Program-made: the position numbers and the translations under genes
Part shown: positions 18,524 through 28,889 of the stretch, piece by piece
Position numbering within the stretch: position 1 is the stretch's first letter
Layout: every line of letters starts with the position of its first letter
Notes under the pieces: generated by a model
Told to the model about the DNA's origin: nothing
Database searches by the model: none
Seen by the model: only the letters and a program-made list of their open reading frames with translations
DNA from: Anabaenopsis elenkinii CCIBt3563
GTDB taxonomy: Bacteria > Cyanobacteriota > Cyanobacteriia > Cyanobacteriales > Nostocaceae
Length of the DNA: 64,000 bases
Assembly: GCF_015245355.1 (NCBI RefSeq)
Contig: NZ_CP063311.1
Coordinates: forward strand, 3,553,179 to 3,617,178
Reading direction: 5' to 3'

Positions 18524-19405
18524 CTAAGATGGATTCATGTCTTCTTGATCTTTTATGCGGATACGACGCTCAAACAGCTCCTTAATTACCAGCGTTGCAC
18601 CAGCAAGTCCAGCCAAAACAACGGAAGCTGCAAAAGCACTTTGGGAATCGTAATTACGGTAAGCCCCTTCTACATATAGAGTTAAAGTTTGGGTACGGCC
18701 AATTAAATTACTAGAGACCACAGCAATAGCACCATATTCTCCCATAGCGCGAGCCGTTGTGAGAATAATACCATAAAATAATCCCCAACGAATAGAAGGT
18801 AATGTTACCCGCCAGAAAGTCTGCCATTCACCAGCCCCCAAAGTTTTGGCTGCTTCTTCTTCTTGAGTTCCCACTTCTTCCAAGATAGGAATGACTTCAC
18901 GGGCCACAAAAGGCATACCCCCCATCATAGTTGCCAGAGCAATACCGGGAAACGAAAAGATAATCTTGATGTCCAGAAACTGTAGCACAGGTGCAAGTAG
19001 CCCACTGCGTCCATAGAGGGAAACCAGCATTAAACCTGTCACAATGGGGGAAATTGAAAAAGGTAAGTCAATAATACTGAGTAACAAAGTGCGACCTGGA
19101 AACCGCCGGCGGGCAATCACCCAAGCTGCACACAGACCAAAAATTACATTTAGTGGTACAGCTACCGCCACAGCCATGGCTGTCAGGCGCAACGCTTGAG
19201 TAAAGTCTGGGTCGATGAGAGTGGCGAAGAATGGGGCAATACCCCGGCTAAAAGCGCCAATAAATACATACAGAGTGGGCAAAAGCAAGACCAGCGCTAA
19301 ATAAGTGACGACAGCGGCAATCAAAGCAAACTTACCCCACTGTCTATCCTTCTGGGAGTTGACCCCTCTTGGTAAAGACTGGCTAGATTTGGGTTTAACC
19401 GTCAT
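18524..19405 (-). CDS. cysW: Sulfate ABC transporter permease CysW
   Basis: The second permease subunit of the sulfate/thiosulfate importer (293 aa). It has six hydrophobic segments and the ABC-permease EAA loop EEEAAKTLGAGEWQTFWRVTLP, where the transporter contacts its ATPase. LPFSISPIVTGLMLVSLYG is characteristic of CysW. Its ATG lies inside the end of cysT (11-base overlap), so the pair is translationally coupled. It is the last gene of sbpA-cysT-cysW; the ATPase gene cysA is not in the window. Confidence 0.93.
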   Translation of the reverse strand: MTVKPKSSQSLPRGVNSQKDRQWGKFALIAAVVTYLALVLLLPTLYVFIGAFSRGIAPFFATLIDPDFTQALRLTAMAVAVAVPLNVIFGLCAAWVIARRRFPGRTLLLSIIDLPFSISPIVTGLMLVSLYGRSGLLAPVLQFLDIKIIFSFPGIALATMMGGMPFVAREVIPILEEVGTQEEEAAKTLGAGEWQTFWRVTLPSIRWGLFYGIILTTARAMGEYGAIAVVSSNLIGRTQTLTLYVEGAYRNYDSQSAFAASVVLAGLAGATLVIKELFERRIRIKDQEDMNPS

Positions 19406-20240
19406 AACTTTGCCTCCAAGCTTGCAGTAAGTTGACCATGAGCAACAGTACCAGGGAAATTAGCAGTAATACTGTACCGATCGCAGTAGCCCCGGCTATG
19501 TCGTTTTGTTCCAGGCGCTGGAATACTAAAATAGGGGCAATTAGGTCTTGATAGGGAATATTAGCGGCAATCAAAACCACTGAGCCATATTCTCCCACTG
19601 CCCTAGCAAAAGCTTGGGTTGTACCCGTGAGGATAGCAGGTATAAGTGGTGGTAGCACGACCCGCCAACAAGTTTCCCACTGGGAAGCCCCCAGAGACCA
19701 GGCAGCTTCTTCGATGGTATAATCTAGCTCTTGCAGTACGGGCTGAACGCTACGAACCACAAAAGGCACAGAAATAAATACCATGGCTACCGCTACCCCC
19801 AAGCGGGTAAAGGAGACTCTGATGCCCAAGGGGGAGAGTAATGAGCCAATCCAGCCCTGCTCACTGTAAACAGTAGCTAGGGTAATACCTGCCACTGCTG
19901 TGGGTAGGGCAAAGGGTAGGTCAATGACGGCATCTAAAACCCGTTTACAGGGGAATTCGTAACGCACCAATACCCAGGCGGTAGCGGTACCAGCTACGCA
20001 GTTAATAGCGGCGGCTAACAAGGCAGTGCCAAAGGTGATGGCGTAGGTTGACAGAGCCACCGGAGCGGTAGCTAGCCGCCAAAATTCTGCTGGGGAGAGG
20101 GTTGCGGCCCGCAGAATTAAGGCGGCTACAGGTAAGAGCAGGACAATGGAGAGATAGGTAATAGTGATCCCCCAGGGTAAAGAAAACCCCTTGAGCAAAT
20201 TTTGGAGGGGGAAGGTAGACTGTGTTTGGGAAACTGTCAT
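19395..20240 (-). CDS. cysT: Sulfate ABC transporter permease CysT (CysU)
   Basis: First permease subunit of the sulfate importer, 281 aa with six hydrophobic segments. The sequence IDLPFALPTAVAGITLATVYSEQG and the EAA loop EEAAWSLGASQWETCWRVVLPP mark it as CysT/CysU. It starts about 21 bases after the sbpA stop and overlaps cysW by 11 bases, in the classical order binding protein - CysT - CysW. Sulfur-limitation control is expected from the family, but no operator is evident. Confidence 0.93.
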   Translation of the reverse strand: MTVSQTQSTFPLQNLLKGFSLPWGITITYLSIVLLLPVAALILRAATLSPAEFWRLATAPVALSTYAITFGTALLAAAINCVAGTATAWVLVRYEFPCKRVLDAVIDLPFALPTAVAGITLATVYSEQGWIGSLLSPLGIRVSFTRLGVAVAMVFISVPFVVRSVQPVLQELDYTIEEAAWSLGASQWETCWRVVLPPLIPAILTGTTQAFARAVGEYGSVVLIAANIPYQDLIAPILVFQRLEQNDIAGATAIGTVLLLISLVLLLMVNLLQAWRQSYDG

Positions 20241-20261
20241 GGCTTGAGGATCAAACTTCAG

Positions 20262-21326
20262 CTAAGGTCGGGCAATGTTGGCTTGAATATCGTCAAAGAT
20301 TGCACCATCAGCAAAGAATTTGGGGCTGACTTGGCTCCAACCACCAAAATCCTGGATGGTGAACAGGTTTGAGATTGGGGGATAAGTATCGGCAAATTCT
20401 GCGACTACTTCTGGTACTACAGGTCGGAAGCCTACTTTGGCAAATTCCCGCTGGGCTGCGGGGGTAAAGAGAAACTGTACAAAGGCTTCTGCTACTTCCC
20501 GGTTACCTCGCTGATCAACATAGCTATCAACTACGGCAACGGGATTATCAATGGAGATATTAATGTCGGGAATTACGTAGGGTAAGTTTTGTCCTTGTTG
20601 TTTGGCTAATATGACTTCGTTCTCATAGTTGATCAATACATCTCCCTGTTTCTGGGCGAAAAATGCATCAGTAGCTTCACGTGCATCTCTGGGTAGAACG
20701 GGTACGTTAGCATAAACCTTAGTCACAAAGTCTTGGGCTTGTTCTTCAGTGCCGCCTGTTTGGGTCACCCTTCCCCACAAAGCGATGTAATTCCAACGAG
20801 CACCACCAGAGGTTTTGGGGTTAGCAGTAATTACACTGACGTCATCCCGGGCTAAATCATCCCAGTCTTTAATGTTTTTAGGGTTGCCTTCCCGGGTCAC
20901 TATAACCCCTACGGAACGATAGGCTATACCGTCGCCGTTGGGTGTCTTTTTCTCCCAACCTGGTTTAATTAGCCCGGCTTTCTGGAGTTGCTCAGTGTCT
21001 GCTGATAGTGCTAAGGCGACAATATCTGCCTCTAAACCGTCAATGACGGCACGGGTTTGGGAGCCTGACCCGCCGTAGCTCTGGCCAAAGGTGACTATTT
21101 CTCCGGTTTTTTCTCGCCAGTATTTAGCAAATAAGGGGATAATTTTTTTGTACGCCGCACGGGTAACAGCGTAACTCACTAGAGTTAGTTCTTTTCTGCC
21201 GGTGTTACCATTATTACCAGGGGCGCAGGCGGCGATCGCACTAGTTAAACATACTACTATTAAAAATAGCGAAATAAATCTTTTTAAAGGCTGCCTTTGC
21301 CATCGATTCCAATTATGCACCCACAT
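20262..21326 (-). CDS. sbpA: Sulfate-binding lipoprotein SbpA
   Basis: The periplasmic substrate-binding component of the sulfate importer, 354 aa. The N-terminus has a basic start, a hydrophobic core and a lipobox (TSAIAAC), so the mature protein is probably lipid-anchored. The mature part shows the prokaryotic sulfate-binding family signatures LTLVSYAVTRAAYKKIIP, FGQSYGGSGSQTRAVIDGL, NPKTSGGARWNYIALWG and NYENEVILAKQQG. The gene heads the sbpA-cysT-cysW unit. The start codon is inferred from the signal peptide. Confidence 0.94.
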   Translation of the reverse strand: MWVHNWNRWQRQPLKRFISLFLIVVCLTSAIAACAPGNNGNTGRKELTLVSYAVTRAAYKKIIPLFAKYWREKTGEIVTFGQSYGGSGSQTRAVIDGLEADIVALALSADTEQLQKAGLIKPGWEKKTPNGDGIAYRSVGVIVTREGNPKNIKDWDDLARDDVSVITANPKTSGGARWNYIALWGRVTQTGGTEEQAQDFVTKVYANVPVLPRDAREATDAFFAQKQGDVLINYENEVILAKQQGQNLPYVIPDINISIDNPVAVVDSYVDQRGNREVAEAFVQFLFTPAAQREFAKVGFRPVVPEVVAEFADTYPPISNLFTIQDFGGWSQVSPKFFADGAIFDDIQANIARP

Positions 21327-21581
21327 ACCGGTCTGAGACTCCTAAATTTCTGTGAGTCAGGGGGTGAGGTAGTATTTTATCCCACTCTCCCGATCTCCTA
21401 CTTAATCTATCAAGTTACAGTATTTTGATATTAGTCATAAATAATACAGATATTACGATGAAATAGCAAGACAATCACCAAAATCCCCATCAAGAATATG
21501 GTGATTACTGATATTTGTCCTATATTTTCTCTATGGGTCTGGGGTTGGTGATGAAAAACTTCAGTGACTCAGCCCCTGAAC

Positions 21582-22331
21582 TTAGACCTTGCCAAATCTC
21601 CGATCTCGTTGCTGGTAGGCAGACAAGGCGCGGTGAAACTCACTCCGGTCGAAATCTGGCCAAAGAGCATCAGTGATATATATTTCCCCATAGGCCATTT
21701 GCCAGAGGAGGAAATTGGAAAGTCGCATTTCGCCACTAGTACGGATTAATAAGTCAGGGTCAGTAATTCCAGCGGTGTACAGGTGACCCTCAAACAATTG
21801 TTCATCAATTTCATCAGGTTTAAGGACACCTTGCTGTACCTTTTGGGCGATCGCCCGGCAGGCTTGTAAAATTTCCTGCCTTCCCCCATAATTAGTAGCT
21901 ACAGTAAACCGAATGCCGTTATTATTACGAGTTTCTGCCATTGATCGGGAGATTTCAGCTTGCAGCGATGGAGGTAGAGCATCCAAATTACCCACAAACT
22001 GGATTTGTACATTTTCCTCTACCATTTCCAACAGTTCTTGGCGGAGAACCCTTTGAAACAAAGTCATCAAAAAATCTACCTCTTCCTGGGGTCTTTTCCA
22101 GTTTTCGGTAGAGAAAGCATAAGCAGTTAGTGCCTGTATCCCCCAGTCTTTGCAACAGCGCAGCAAATCCTTGAGCGCATCCACTCCGCACTTATGTCCC
22201 ATAATTCTGGGTAGACCTTGACGTTTAGCCCATCGACCATTGCCATCCATAATCACTGCAACGTGCTTTGGTAGCAGTTCCCGTTTTAAGTCAGAAGGTA
22301 AAAATTGCAGTTTAGTTTGTTGTGCTGTCAT
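21582..22331 (-). CDS. uppS: Isoprenyl transferase (undecaprenyl diphosphate synthase type)
   Basis: The 249-aa cis-prenyltransferase extends farnesyl diphosphate with isopentenyl diphosphate to make the lipid carrier for wall and glycan synthesis. Motifs are [19 protein letters not shown] with the catalytic aspartate, [26 protein letters not shown], and [20 protein letters not shown] to WPDF at the C-terminus. The usual ATG overlaps the end of cdaA by four bases, so the two are translationally coupled. Alternative chain-length specificity cannot be excluded. Confidence 0.95.
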   Translation of the reverse strand: MTAQQTKLQFLPSDLKRELLPKHVAVIMDGNGRWAKRQGLPRIMGHKCGVDALKDLLRCCKDWGIQALTAYAFSTENWKRPQEEVDFLMTLFQRVLRQELLEMVEENVQIQFVGNLDALPPSLQAEISRSMAETRNNNGIRFTVATNYGGRQEILQACRAIAQKVQQGVLKPDEIDEQLFEGHLYTAGITDPDLLIRTSGEMRLSNFLLWQMAYGEIYITDALWPDFDRSEFHRALSAYQQRDRRFGKV

Positions 22332-23251
22332 TTTTTGTTTCGAGAAGCGGTCGATGGTAATCGAAGTAAACCTGAAATTATTACTATTGCTTTACTACCC
22401 ATCTGACGACCCCAACCTAATAGAGTAGGAGCAACAGCTTCCCGGTCTACAGTGGTTGATAATCGAGCCTCTAAAGACTCTTTGAGTGTCCTAATCGTCA
22501 GGGGTCTATTGAGAGTTCCTCGTTCCGCTAAGGAAATAGAACCCGTTTCTTCTGATACAACCACACAGATACAATTTTCTACCCGCTCAGTGATCCCCAT
22601 AGCTGCCCGGTGGCGTGTTCCCAACTGGCGCGAGGCTGTGCGTCCCGAAAGTGGTAGAATTATACCAGATGATACAATACGCGAGCCACGGATCAAGGTT
22701 GCCCCATCGTGCAGTAAAGTTTTTGGCTGAAAGATCGTCTGTATAAGTTCCTTAGAAACATCAGCGTTGAGCTTCACTCCAGGAACAGAAAAATCCCGCT
22801 CGTGAATTGGACCTGTGGTTTCCAAAATCAGCAAAGCCCCTATGCGGTTTTTTGAAAGTTCTTTGACCGCATCTACAATCTCATCAATTACACTATCAGA
22901 GTTAGGGATTGTTAAACTGGATGGTTTAAATAACTGGTGAAATTCACCCCGTCCCACCTGCTCCAAAAATCGGCGAAATTCAGACTGGAGAGCCACAGCC
23001 ATGGCTACAGCGCAGCCAATGACTAACTTTTCTAGAACAAAATTGAGCAGCGGGAAACCCATTCTGCCACTGAGTGCTGAAGCTAGCATTAAGATAATAA
23101 AACCCCGCACCATCCACAGTGTTCGGCGCTCACTAATAATAACTAGTATCATGTAGGTCAGCGCTAACACCAACAAGATATCCAGAGCCCCAAGCAGCAA
23201 GGACTGCGACCATCCCAGGTTTGTCAGCCATTGCTTCCACCAATCTCTCAT
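22328..23251 (-). CDS. cdaA: Diadenylate cyclase CdaA
   Basis: CdaA makes the second messenger cyclic di-AMP from two ATP. The 307-aa protein has three N-terminal membrane helices (about residues 18-85), a short linker, and the DAC domain with the diagnostic motifs LLHDGATLI (DGA) and [10 protein letters not shown] (RHR). The C-terminus carries extra basic residues. Cyclic di-AMP in cyanobacteria is linked to osmotic balance and night survival. It shares a transcript with uppS. The pairing with a wall-lipid enzyme suggests envelope coordination (inference). Confidence 0.94.
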   Translation of the reverse strand: MRDWWKQWLTNLGWSQSLLLGALDILLVLALTYMILVIISERRTLWMVRGFIILMLASALSGRMGFPLLNFVLEKLVIGCAVAMAVALQSEFRRFLEQVGRGEFHQLFKPSSLTIPNSDSVIDEIVDAVKELSKNRIGALLILETTGPIHERDFSVPGVKLNADVSKELIQTIFQPKTLLHDGATLIRGSRIVSSGIILPLSGRTASRQLGTRHRAAMGITERVENCICVVVSEETGSISLAERGTLNRPLTIRTLKESLEARLSTTVDREAVAPTLLGWGRQMGSKAIVIISGLLRLPSTASRNKK

Positions 23252-23314
23252 GACATCTGGATTACTGTTTGTTCTCCCTCAATATTCCGTCATTTTGCTG
23301 TTATGTTCATGCCC

Positions 23315-23330
23315 CAAAGGTTAACCTTTG
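23315..23330. promoter_or_regulatory. 16-bp perfect palindrome between cdaA and lysA
   Basis: CAAAGGTTAACCTTTG is a perfect palindrome in the 150-base gap between the lysA stop (23402) and the cdaA start (23251), both on the minus strand. It could be part of a terminator for lysA or an operator for cdaA-uppS. No T-run follows it, so I list it only as a possible control site. Confidence 0.4.
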
Positions 23331-23401
23331 AGGGAACAGCAAGTGTTGAGTCATTAGCTATTAGTGATATTCTCCTAGCTAGTGACTATACAAAACCCTG
23401 A

Positions 23402-24820
23402 TTAGTTCTGTAGGTTGAGCCTGTCTGGTAGACAATCTTGTCGAATCAAGTCCTGATAACTTTCGCGGCGCAAAATTAAATTTGCTTCGCCATTGGCTAC
23501 TACAACAGCAGCCGGGCGGGGTAAGCGATTATAGTTTGATGACATACTGTAATTGTACGCACCAGTCCCCATAATTACGAGTATATCCCCTGGTTGAGTT
23601 TTTGGCAGTTGGGCATTTTTAATCAGAATGTCCCCTGATTCACAATGCTTACCAGCTATTGTCACTGTTTGGGTAAGGGGAGCAGACATCTTGTTAGCGA
23701 CTACTGCTCGATAAACTGACTGGTAAGTAATGGGTCGGGGATTATCAGACATACCACCGTCAACTGTAACGTAGGTACGAATGTCGGGTACAACTTTCGA
23801 TGATCCCATAGTATAGGCTGTGATGCAGGCTGTGGCAATGAGCGATCGCCCTGGTTCACACAACAATTTTGGCAAAGGGAGATTTTCGGCAGTACAAGCT
23901 GCTTGTATAACTTCACAAATGGCCTTCACCCATTCTGTAATACTGGGGGGATCATCAGATTCAGTGTATCTAATTCCTAAACCACCACCAACATTTAACT
24001 CTGTGAGGCTTAAACCATAATTTGCTGCCTTCTTTAACCACTGCACCATGACCGCAGCCAAATCTCGATGGGGTTGGCGTTCAAAGATTTGGGAACCAAT
24101 ATGAGCGTGTAACCCGACGCAGTTTAGGGAAGGTTGCTGACTGACAAAGGTAAATACTTCGTCCAAATCATTGGGGTCAAAGCCAAATTTACTATCTAAA
24201 TGTCCCGTGCGAATGTATTCGTGGGTATGACATTCAATTCCTGGGGTTAACCGCAACATTACCCGGATGGGGGTAGATGTCCCCGGTGCTTGTTCTGCCA
24301 TCTTCACCAAGGTATGCAGTTCTTGCCAGTTATCGACGACAATGGTGGCACCAGATTCTCTAGCTAAAAGCAGTTCTTCATGGGATTTATTATTGCCGTG
24401 GAGGTAGAGTTTATCAGGTGTTACACCGGCAGTTATGGCTGTATACAATTCGCCACCGGAAACTACATCTATACCTAATCCTTCTGATGCGACGATCGCG
24501 CAAATAGCTAAACAGTTCCAGGCTTTAGATGCATATAATACCTGAGATTCCCCCTGGTAATATTGTTTAAATGTATCGCGATATTGCTGACAAGCTAAAC
24601 GCAGGGTTTCTTCATCTAAAATATACAAAGGTGAACCAAACTGCTCCACCAGAGTTTTGACATCACACCCGCCAATTTCTAGGATGTCCTGACTATTAAT
24701 TTTGGCGGTAACAGGCAAAATCTCCTGATTCGGGGAAATATTTATATTTTCACATCCTTGATTTTGAGGTAAATATTGACTACCAGCGTGTTGAAGGCCA
24801 GTGGGGTGAGTGGATACCAT
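23402..24820 (-). CDS. lysA: Diaminopimelate decarboxylase
   Basis: LysA decarboxylates meso-diaminopimelate to L-lysine. The 472-residue protein has a 50-residue variable N-terminus, then the fold-III PLP core: VLYASKAWNCLAI with the PLP lysine, GIDVVSGGELYTAI, LHGNNKSHEELLLA, GLHAHIGSQIFE, ELNVGGGLGIRY, CEPGRSLIA and the C-terminal CESGDILIKN with GAYNYSMSSNYN. Cysteine and aspartate of the CES(G)D motif complete the active site. The N-terminal extension may be shorter in reality, as downstream starts exist. A monocistronic unit seems likely. Confidence 0.94.
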   Translation of the reverse strand: MVSTHPTGLQHAGSQYLPQNQGCENINISPNQEILPVTAKINSQDILEIGGCDVKTLVEQFGSPLYILDEETLRLACQQYRDTFKQYYQGESQVLYASKAWNCLAICAIVASEGLGIDVVSGGELYTAITAGVTPDKLYLHGNNKSHEELLLARESGATIVVDNWQELHTLVKMAEQAPGTSTPIRVMLRLTPGIECHTHEYIRTGHLDSKFGFDPNDLDEVFTFVSQQPSLNCVGLHAHIGSQIFERQPHRDLAAVMVQWLKKAANYGLSLTELNVGGGLGIRYTESDDPPSITEWVKAICEVIQAACTAENLPLPKLLCEPGRSLIATACITAYTMGSSKVVPDIRTYVTVDGGMSDNPRPITYQSVYRAVVANKMSAPLTQTVTIAGKHCESGDILIKNAQLPKTQPGDILVIMGTGAYNYSMSSNYNRLPRPAAVVVANGEANLILRRESYQDLIRQDCLPDRLNLQN

Positions 24821-25020
24821 AGTTTTTATAAGTTGTCGCTACTCAAAGTTGAATTTTTTTGGGTGGGGTTTGTGAAGATCCCGCTTTTCAGTTTAACCAA
24901 AATTAGGATGGAAACAGGAGATATGCCTAGCTTGAATTGACTATTGTCTGAAGGCGCTTTTTTCCTATCAATAAGGATGTTTAAATTTTAAGTGTTGATA
25001 TTTACTCATTCCCCATCAAG

Positions 25021-25566
25021 GTGATCTTATTGGACTTAAGACTGAAATCCCTGACTTTAGAGGATCTAACTCCCATCCTGGAACTAGATCAAGCCTGTTT
25101 TGGCGGTCTGTGGACTATGGAGGGTTATCAACGAGAGTTAGACAGTCCTAACAGCGAATTATTGGGTTTATTTTCCCCCGTTTATGGGTCAAAACTGTTA
25201 GGAATGGGGTGCTTTTGGGCAATTTTAGAGGAAGCACACATTACAATCTTGGCAATTCATCCCCAATATCACCGTCAAGGTTTGGGACAGGCTTTACTAT
25301 ATTCTCTACTTCAAACCGCAAGCGATCGCGGTTTGGAGCGAGCTACCTTGGAAGTTCGCGCTTCTAATTTGGCGGCTATATCGTTGTATGAAAAATTTGG
25401 CTTTAAAATAGCCGGACGGCGGCGGGGTTATTACCAGGATAATGGTGAGGATGCTCTCCTGCTGTGGTTGTCAGATTTACAATCTCCGCAATTTGCACAG
25501 ACTTTGGAGAATTGGCATACTACTGTAGTCCATGGCTTGAGGAAGTCATTTTGGCAAATGCTTTAA
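25021..25566 (+). CDS. rimI: GNAT N-acetyltransferase, RimI type
   Basis: The protein (181 aa) has the GNAT acetyl-CoA site IHPQYHRQGLGQALLYSLL (the R/Q-x-x-G-x-G/A loop) and the RimI-like C-terminal LEVRASNLAAISLYEKFGFKIAGRRRGYYQDNGEDALLL. RimI proteins acetylate N-terminal alanine of ribosomal protein S18. The N-terminal LTLEDLTPILELDQACFGGLWTMEGYQREL fits. The start is GTG 25021; no ATG is available in a suitable place. A hairpin lies directly after the gene. It precedes clpC in the same direction. Confidence 0.9.
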   Translation: MILLDLRLKSLTLEDLTPILELDQACFGGLWTMEGYQRELDSPNSELLGLFSPVYGSKLLGMGCFWAILEEAHITILAIHPQYHRQGLGQALLYSLLQTASDRGLERATLEVRASNLAAISLYEKFGFKIAGRRRGYYQDNGEDALLLWLSDLQSPQFAQTLENWHTTVVHGLRKSFWQML

Positions 25567-25578
25567 CTGTTTGGTGAT

Positions 25579-25600
25579 GATCCCGCGGTAAACCGCGATC
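25579..25600 (+). terminator. Hairpin after rimI
   Basis: CGCGGT and ACCGCG, extended by GAT/ATC outside a two-base bulge, form a GC-rich hairpin 12 bases after the rimI stop. It probably ends the rimI transcript, although no long T-run follows. Confidence 0.55.
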
Positions 25601-25980
25601 CTAACCACATTAGGGAGAAAAAATTCGGGTTTGTGCCCCCATATCTTATTAAAAGATTCAATCAATAATTTTTTTTAATTTTAAAAAATTTATTGTTAAA
25701 GGATATTCTTGACTAGAGGCTAATAGGTATGTTATAAATATGTATTTGGAATTGATTAGATATAAAGGTGTCCTGCTGGATAGTTGTGAAGCACGGAAAC
25801 ACTAGTAGAATCAAGCCCATAAGTATAGCAGCCATAAAAAAAACTAATAAAAAAGTCACAATTACGCCATGATGTGGGGCGAATTTTTTTAGTGGCCTAT
25901 AATCTTTATACAGGCATCCAAAAGCAGAGCCTGTGCTAAAATCAGCATACCGGCACGACGCAGGTGATGGGAAAAATGCC
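25601..25980. other. Long AT-rich leader region of clpC
   Basis: About 380 bases precede the clpC start, very AT-rich at 25,650-25,710. The minus-strand open frame 25713-26021 is AT-rich and overlaps clpC; I regard it as a shadow. No clear operator is visible. Confidence 0.45.
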
Positions 25981-28452
25981 ATGTTTGAACGCTTCACAGA
26001 AAAAGCCATTAAGGTAATCATGCTGGCCCAAGAAGAGGCCCGCCGCTTAGGTCACAATTTCGTCGGAACCGAACAGATCCTCCTGGGTCTGATTGGGGAA
26101 GGTACGGGAGTTGCAGCCAAAGTGTTGAAATCAATGGGTGTCAATCTCAAAGATGCCCGGATTGAGGTAGAAAAAATCATAGGCCGGGGTTCGGGCTTTG
26201 TGGCCGTGGAAATTCCGTTTACGCCACGGGCAAAGCGTGTACTAGAGCTATCCTTGGAAGAAGCGCGCCAATTAGGGCATAACTACATTGGCACCGAGCA
26301 TCTGCTGTTGGGCCTGATCCGGGAAGGGGAAGGTGTAGCAGCCAGGGTGCTAGAAAACCTAGGGGTAGATCTGTCGAAGGTACGAACCCAAGTGATCCGA
26401 ATGCTGGGAGAAACAGCAGAGGTTTCAGCCACTGGGCCATCGGGACGCACCAAAACTCCCACCTTGGATGAGTTTGGGTCGAACTTAACCCAAATGGCGA
26501 CGGACAACAAGCTAGACCCAGTTGTAGGACGGGCTAAGGAAATTGAGCGGGTAATCCAAATTTTGGGTCGGCGCACTAAAAATAATCCAGTATTAATCGG
26601 TGAACCAGGGGTAGGGAAAACAGCGATCGCCGAAGGTCTAGCATCGCGCATTGCTAATAAGGATGTTCCCGACATCCTGGAAGATAAGCGTGTTGTAACC
26701 CTGGATATAGGTTTGCTAGTAGCAGGGACTAAGTACCGCGGGGAGTTTGAAGAACGGCTCAAGAAAATTATGGATGAAATCCGCTCGGCGGGTAATGTCA
26801 TCCTGGTAATTGATGAGGTACACACTCTCATCGGTGCTGGTGCTGCAGAAGGAGCTATTGATGCAGCTAATATCCTCAAACCGGCTTTGGCTAGGGGTGA
26901 GTTGCAGTGTATTGGGGCTACTACTTTAGATGAGTACCGTAAGCACATTGAACGAGATGCGGCTCTAGAGCGACGCTTCCAACCAGTGATGGTGGGTGAA
27001 CCCTCTGTAGATGAAACTATTGAAATCTTGCACGGGTTGCGGGAACGGTATGAGCAACACCACAAGCTGAAAATCTCTGATGAGGCTTTGGTGGCGGCGG
27101 CTAAATTATCAGACCGTTACATTAGCGATCGCTATCTACCAGATAAGGCGATTGATTTAATTGATGAGGCTGGTTCTAGGGTACGTTTGATTAACTCCCA
27201 ATTGCCACCCGCAGCTAAAGAGTTAGACAAAGAACTACGTCAAATCTTAAAAGAAAAAGACGACGCTGTGCGCTCCCAAGACTTTGACAAAGCCGGGGAA
27301 CTGCGCGATCGGGAAATGGAGATTAAAGCGGAAATTCGCTCTATCGCCCAAGGAAAAACTAGTGCTGGTAGCAACCAAGGTGAGGAACCTGTAGTCACTG
27401 AAGAAGACATTGCTCACATCGTGGCTTCCTGGACTGGGGTACCAGTAAATAAGCTGACGGAATCGGAATCCGAGAAGCTGCTGCATATGGAAGATACCTT
27501 ACATCAGCGCTTAATCGGTCAAGAAGATGCAGTCAAAGCAGTTTCCCGCGCCATTCGCCGCGCTCGTGTCGGTTTGAAGAATCCTAATCGACCCATCGCT
27601 AGTTTTGTCTTCTCCGGTCCAACTGGGGTAGGTAAAACTGAGTTGGCTAAGTCCTTGGCTTCTTACTTCTTCGGTTCTGAAGAAGCAATGATTCGCCTGG
27701 ATATGTCGGAATACATGGAACGCCACACCGTTAGTAAGTTGATTGGTTCGCCTCCTGGTTATGTTGGTTACAACGAAGGCGGTCAGTTAACTGAAGCTGT
27801 GCGTCGCCGACCCTATACTGTGGTGCTATTCGACGAAATCGAAAAAGCTCACCCCGATGTCTTCAATATGCTGCTGCAAATTCTGGAAGACGGTCGGTTA
27901 ACGGATGCGAAAGGTCGCACGGTGGACTTTAAGAACACTTTGTTAATCCTGACTTCTAACATAGGTTCTAAGGTAATTGAAAAAGGCGGCGGCGGTATCG
28001 GCTTTGAATTCGCTGATGATGCGACAGAGACTCAATACAACCGCATTCGCTCTCTGGTGAATGAAGAACTCAAGCAGTACTTCCGTCCTGAATTCCTCAA
28101 CCGTCTGGATGAAATTATCGTCTTCCGTCAATTGAGTAAGGCTGAGGTGACGGAAATCGCCGAAATCATGCTCAAGGAAGTATTTGGTCGTCTGACTGAA
28201 AAGGGTATCACTTTAGAGGTGAGCGATCGCTTTAAGGACAGACTGATTCAAGAGGGTTACAGTCCCAGCTACGGCGCTAGGCCATTACGTCGAGCTATCA
28301 TGCGCTTGTTAGAAGATAGCCTAGCTGAAGAAATTCTCTCTGGTCGCATTAAGGATGGTGATACAGCCTTAGTTGATGTTGACGAGAGTGGTAACGTTCA
28401 AGTTAGTGCTGAACAGCGCCGCGAGTTATTAACTCAGGGTGTTGATTCCTAG
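25981..28452 (+). CDS. clpC: Clp protease ATP-binding subunit ClpC
   Basis: ClpC is the Hsp100 unfoldase that feeds proteins to ClpP. The 823-aa protein starts [22 protein letters not shown] and has two N-domain repeats ([15 protein letters not shown] and [15 protein letters not shown]). NBD1 follows with [13 protein letters not shown] and [15 protein letters not shown], then a UVR-type coiled segment ([16 protein letters not shown]), NBD2 with [15 protein letters not shown], and a C-terminal domain ([12 protein letters not shown]). The frame is open from 25933 but ATG 25981 is the conserved start. Everything is intact. A strong intrinsic terminator follows at 28478. Confidence 0.97.
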   Translation: MFERFTEKAIKVIMLAQEEARRLGHNFVGTEQILLGLIGEGTGVAAKVLKSMGVNLKDARIEVEKIIGRGSGFVAVEIPFTPRAKRVLELSLEEARQLGHNYIGTEHLLLGLIREGEGVAARVLENLGVDLSKVRTQVIRMLGETAEVSATGPSGRTKTPTLDEFGSNLTQMATDNKLDPVVGRAKEIERVIQILGRRTKNNPVLIGEPGVGKTAIAEGLASRIANKDVPDILEDKRVVTLDIGLLVAGTKYRGEFEERLKKIMDEIRSAGNVILVIDEVHTLIGAGAAEGAIDAANILKPALARGELQCIGATTLDEYRKHIERDAALERRFQPVMVGEPSVDETIEILHGLRERYEQHHKLKISDEALVAAAKLSDRYISDRYLPDKAIDLIDEAGSRVRLINSQLPPAAKELDKELRQILKEKDDAVRSQDFDKAGELRDREMEIKAEIRSIAQGKTSAGSNQGEEPVVTEEDIAHIVASWTGVPVNKLTESESEKLLHMEDTLHQRLIGQEDAVKAVSRAIRRARVGLKNPNRPIASFVFSGPTGVGKTELAKSLASYFFGSEEAMIRLDMSEYMERHTVSKLIGSPPGYVGYNEGGQLTEAVRRRPYTVVLFDEIEKAHPDVFNMLLQILEDGRLTDAKGRTVDFKNTLLILTSNIGSKVIEKGGGGIGFEFADDATETQYNRIRSLVNEELKQYFRPEFLNRLDEIIVFRQLSKAEVTEIAEIMLKEVFGRLTEKGITLEVSDRFKDRLIQEGYSPSYGARPLRRAIMRLLEDSLAEEILSGRIKDGDTALVDVDESGNVQVSAEQRRELLTQGVDS

Positions 28453-28477
28453 TTAGAAATTATCAAACTGAAATCAG

Positions 28478-28511
28478 CGGTGGGGAATTTCCGTTCTCTA
28501 CCGTTTTTTTT
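28478..28511 (+). terminator. Intrinsic terminator of clpC
   Basis: CGGTGGGGAA and TTCTCTACCG form a 10-bp stem with two G-T pairs and a six-base loop, followed directly by eight T. This is a classical rho-independent terminator, 25 bases after the clpC stop codon. Confidence 0.88.
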
Positions 28512-28631
28512 GTGAAGCACTAGTCATCATCTTCAACTAATCTCGGATCAGGTATATGGAATAATGTAACTAATTCTAGTTGCACAATTTTTCTCAGGAC
28601 AGATAATGGAAGTAAGCAGTCGGGACTTATC

Positions 28632-28889
28632 ATGACCCGCAGGGAGAAATTAATTAAGCGGTTTCTTAGTATTCCCAAGGATTTCACCTGGGAGGAGTTA
28701 GTTACTTTGCTTTCGGGGTTTGGGTTTGAGGAGGTCAGCACGACGGGAAAAACGGGAGGTTCTCGGCGGCGTTTTCTCAATGATGGGGGAGTGATTATTA
28801 CTTTACATGAACCGCATCCTCAAAATATTCTCAAACGATATCAGATTGAACAGATTATCAAGATTCTCCAAGGGGAAGAATTGCTATGA
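28632..28889 (+). CDS. hicA: HicA-like toxin of a type II toxin-antitoxin pair
   Basis: An 85-residue protein with the HicA double-stranded-RNA-binding fold: a short helix, then FTWEELVTLLSGFGFEEV and the strand segment TGGSRRRFLNDGGVIITLHEPHP, ending in a helix KRYQIEQIIKIL. HicA toxins cleave mRNA. In many of them the catalytic histidine follows G-S, but here G-S is followed by R-R-R, so the active residue may differ, as in another HicA subgroup. It overlaps hicB by four bases, the typical order toxin then antitoxin. Confidence 0.85.
   Translation: MTRREKLIKRFLSIPKDFTWEELVTLLSGFGFEEVSTTGKTGGSRRRFLNDGGVIITLHEPHPQNILKRYQIEQIIKILQGEELL

Noticed and set aside
25713..26021. Minus-strand frame of 102 codons across the start of clpC
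   Set aside because: It overlaps the beginning of clpC antisense and has AT-rich, low-complexity content and no homology I recognise; it is best explained as a chance frame.
26283..27065. Long minus-strand frame of 260 codons inside clpC
   Set aside because: It is antisense to the highly conserved NBD1 region; its serine- and arginine-rich composition is typical of the reverse reading of a coding gene.
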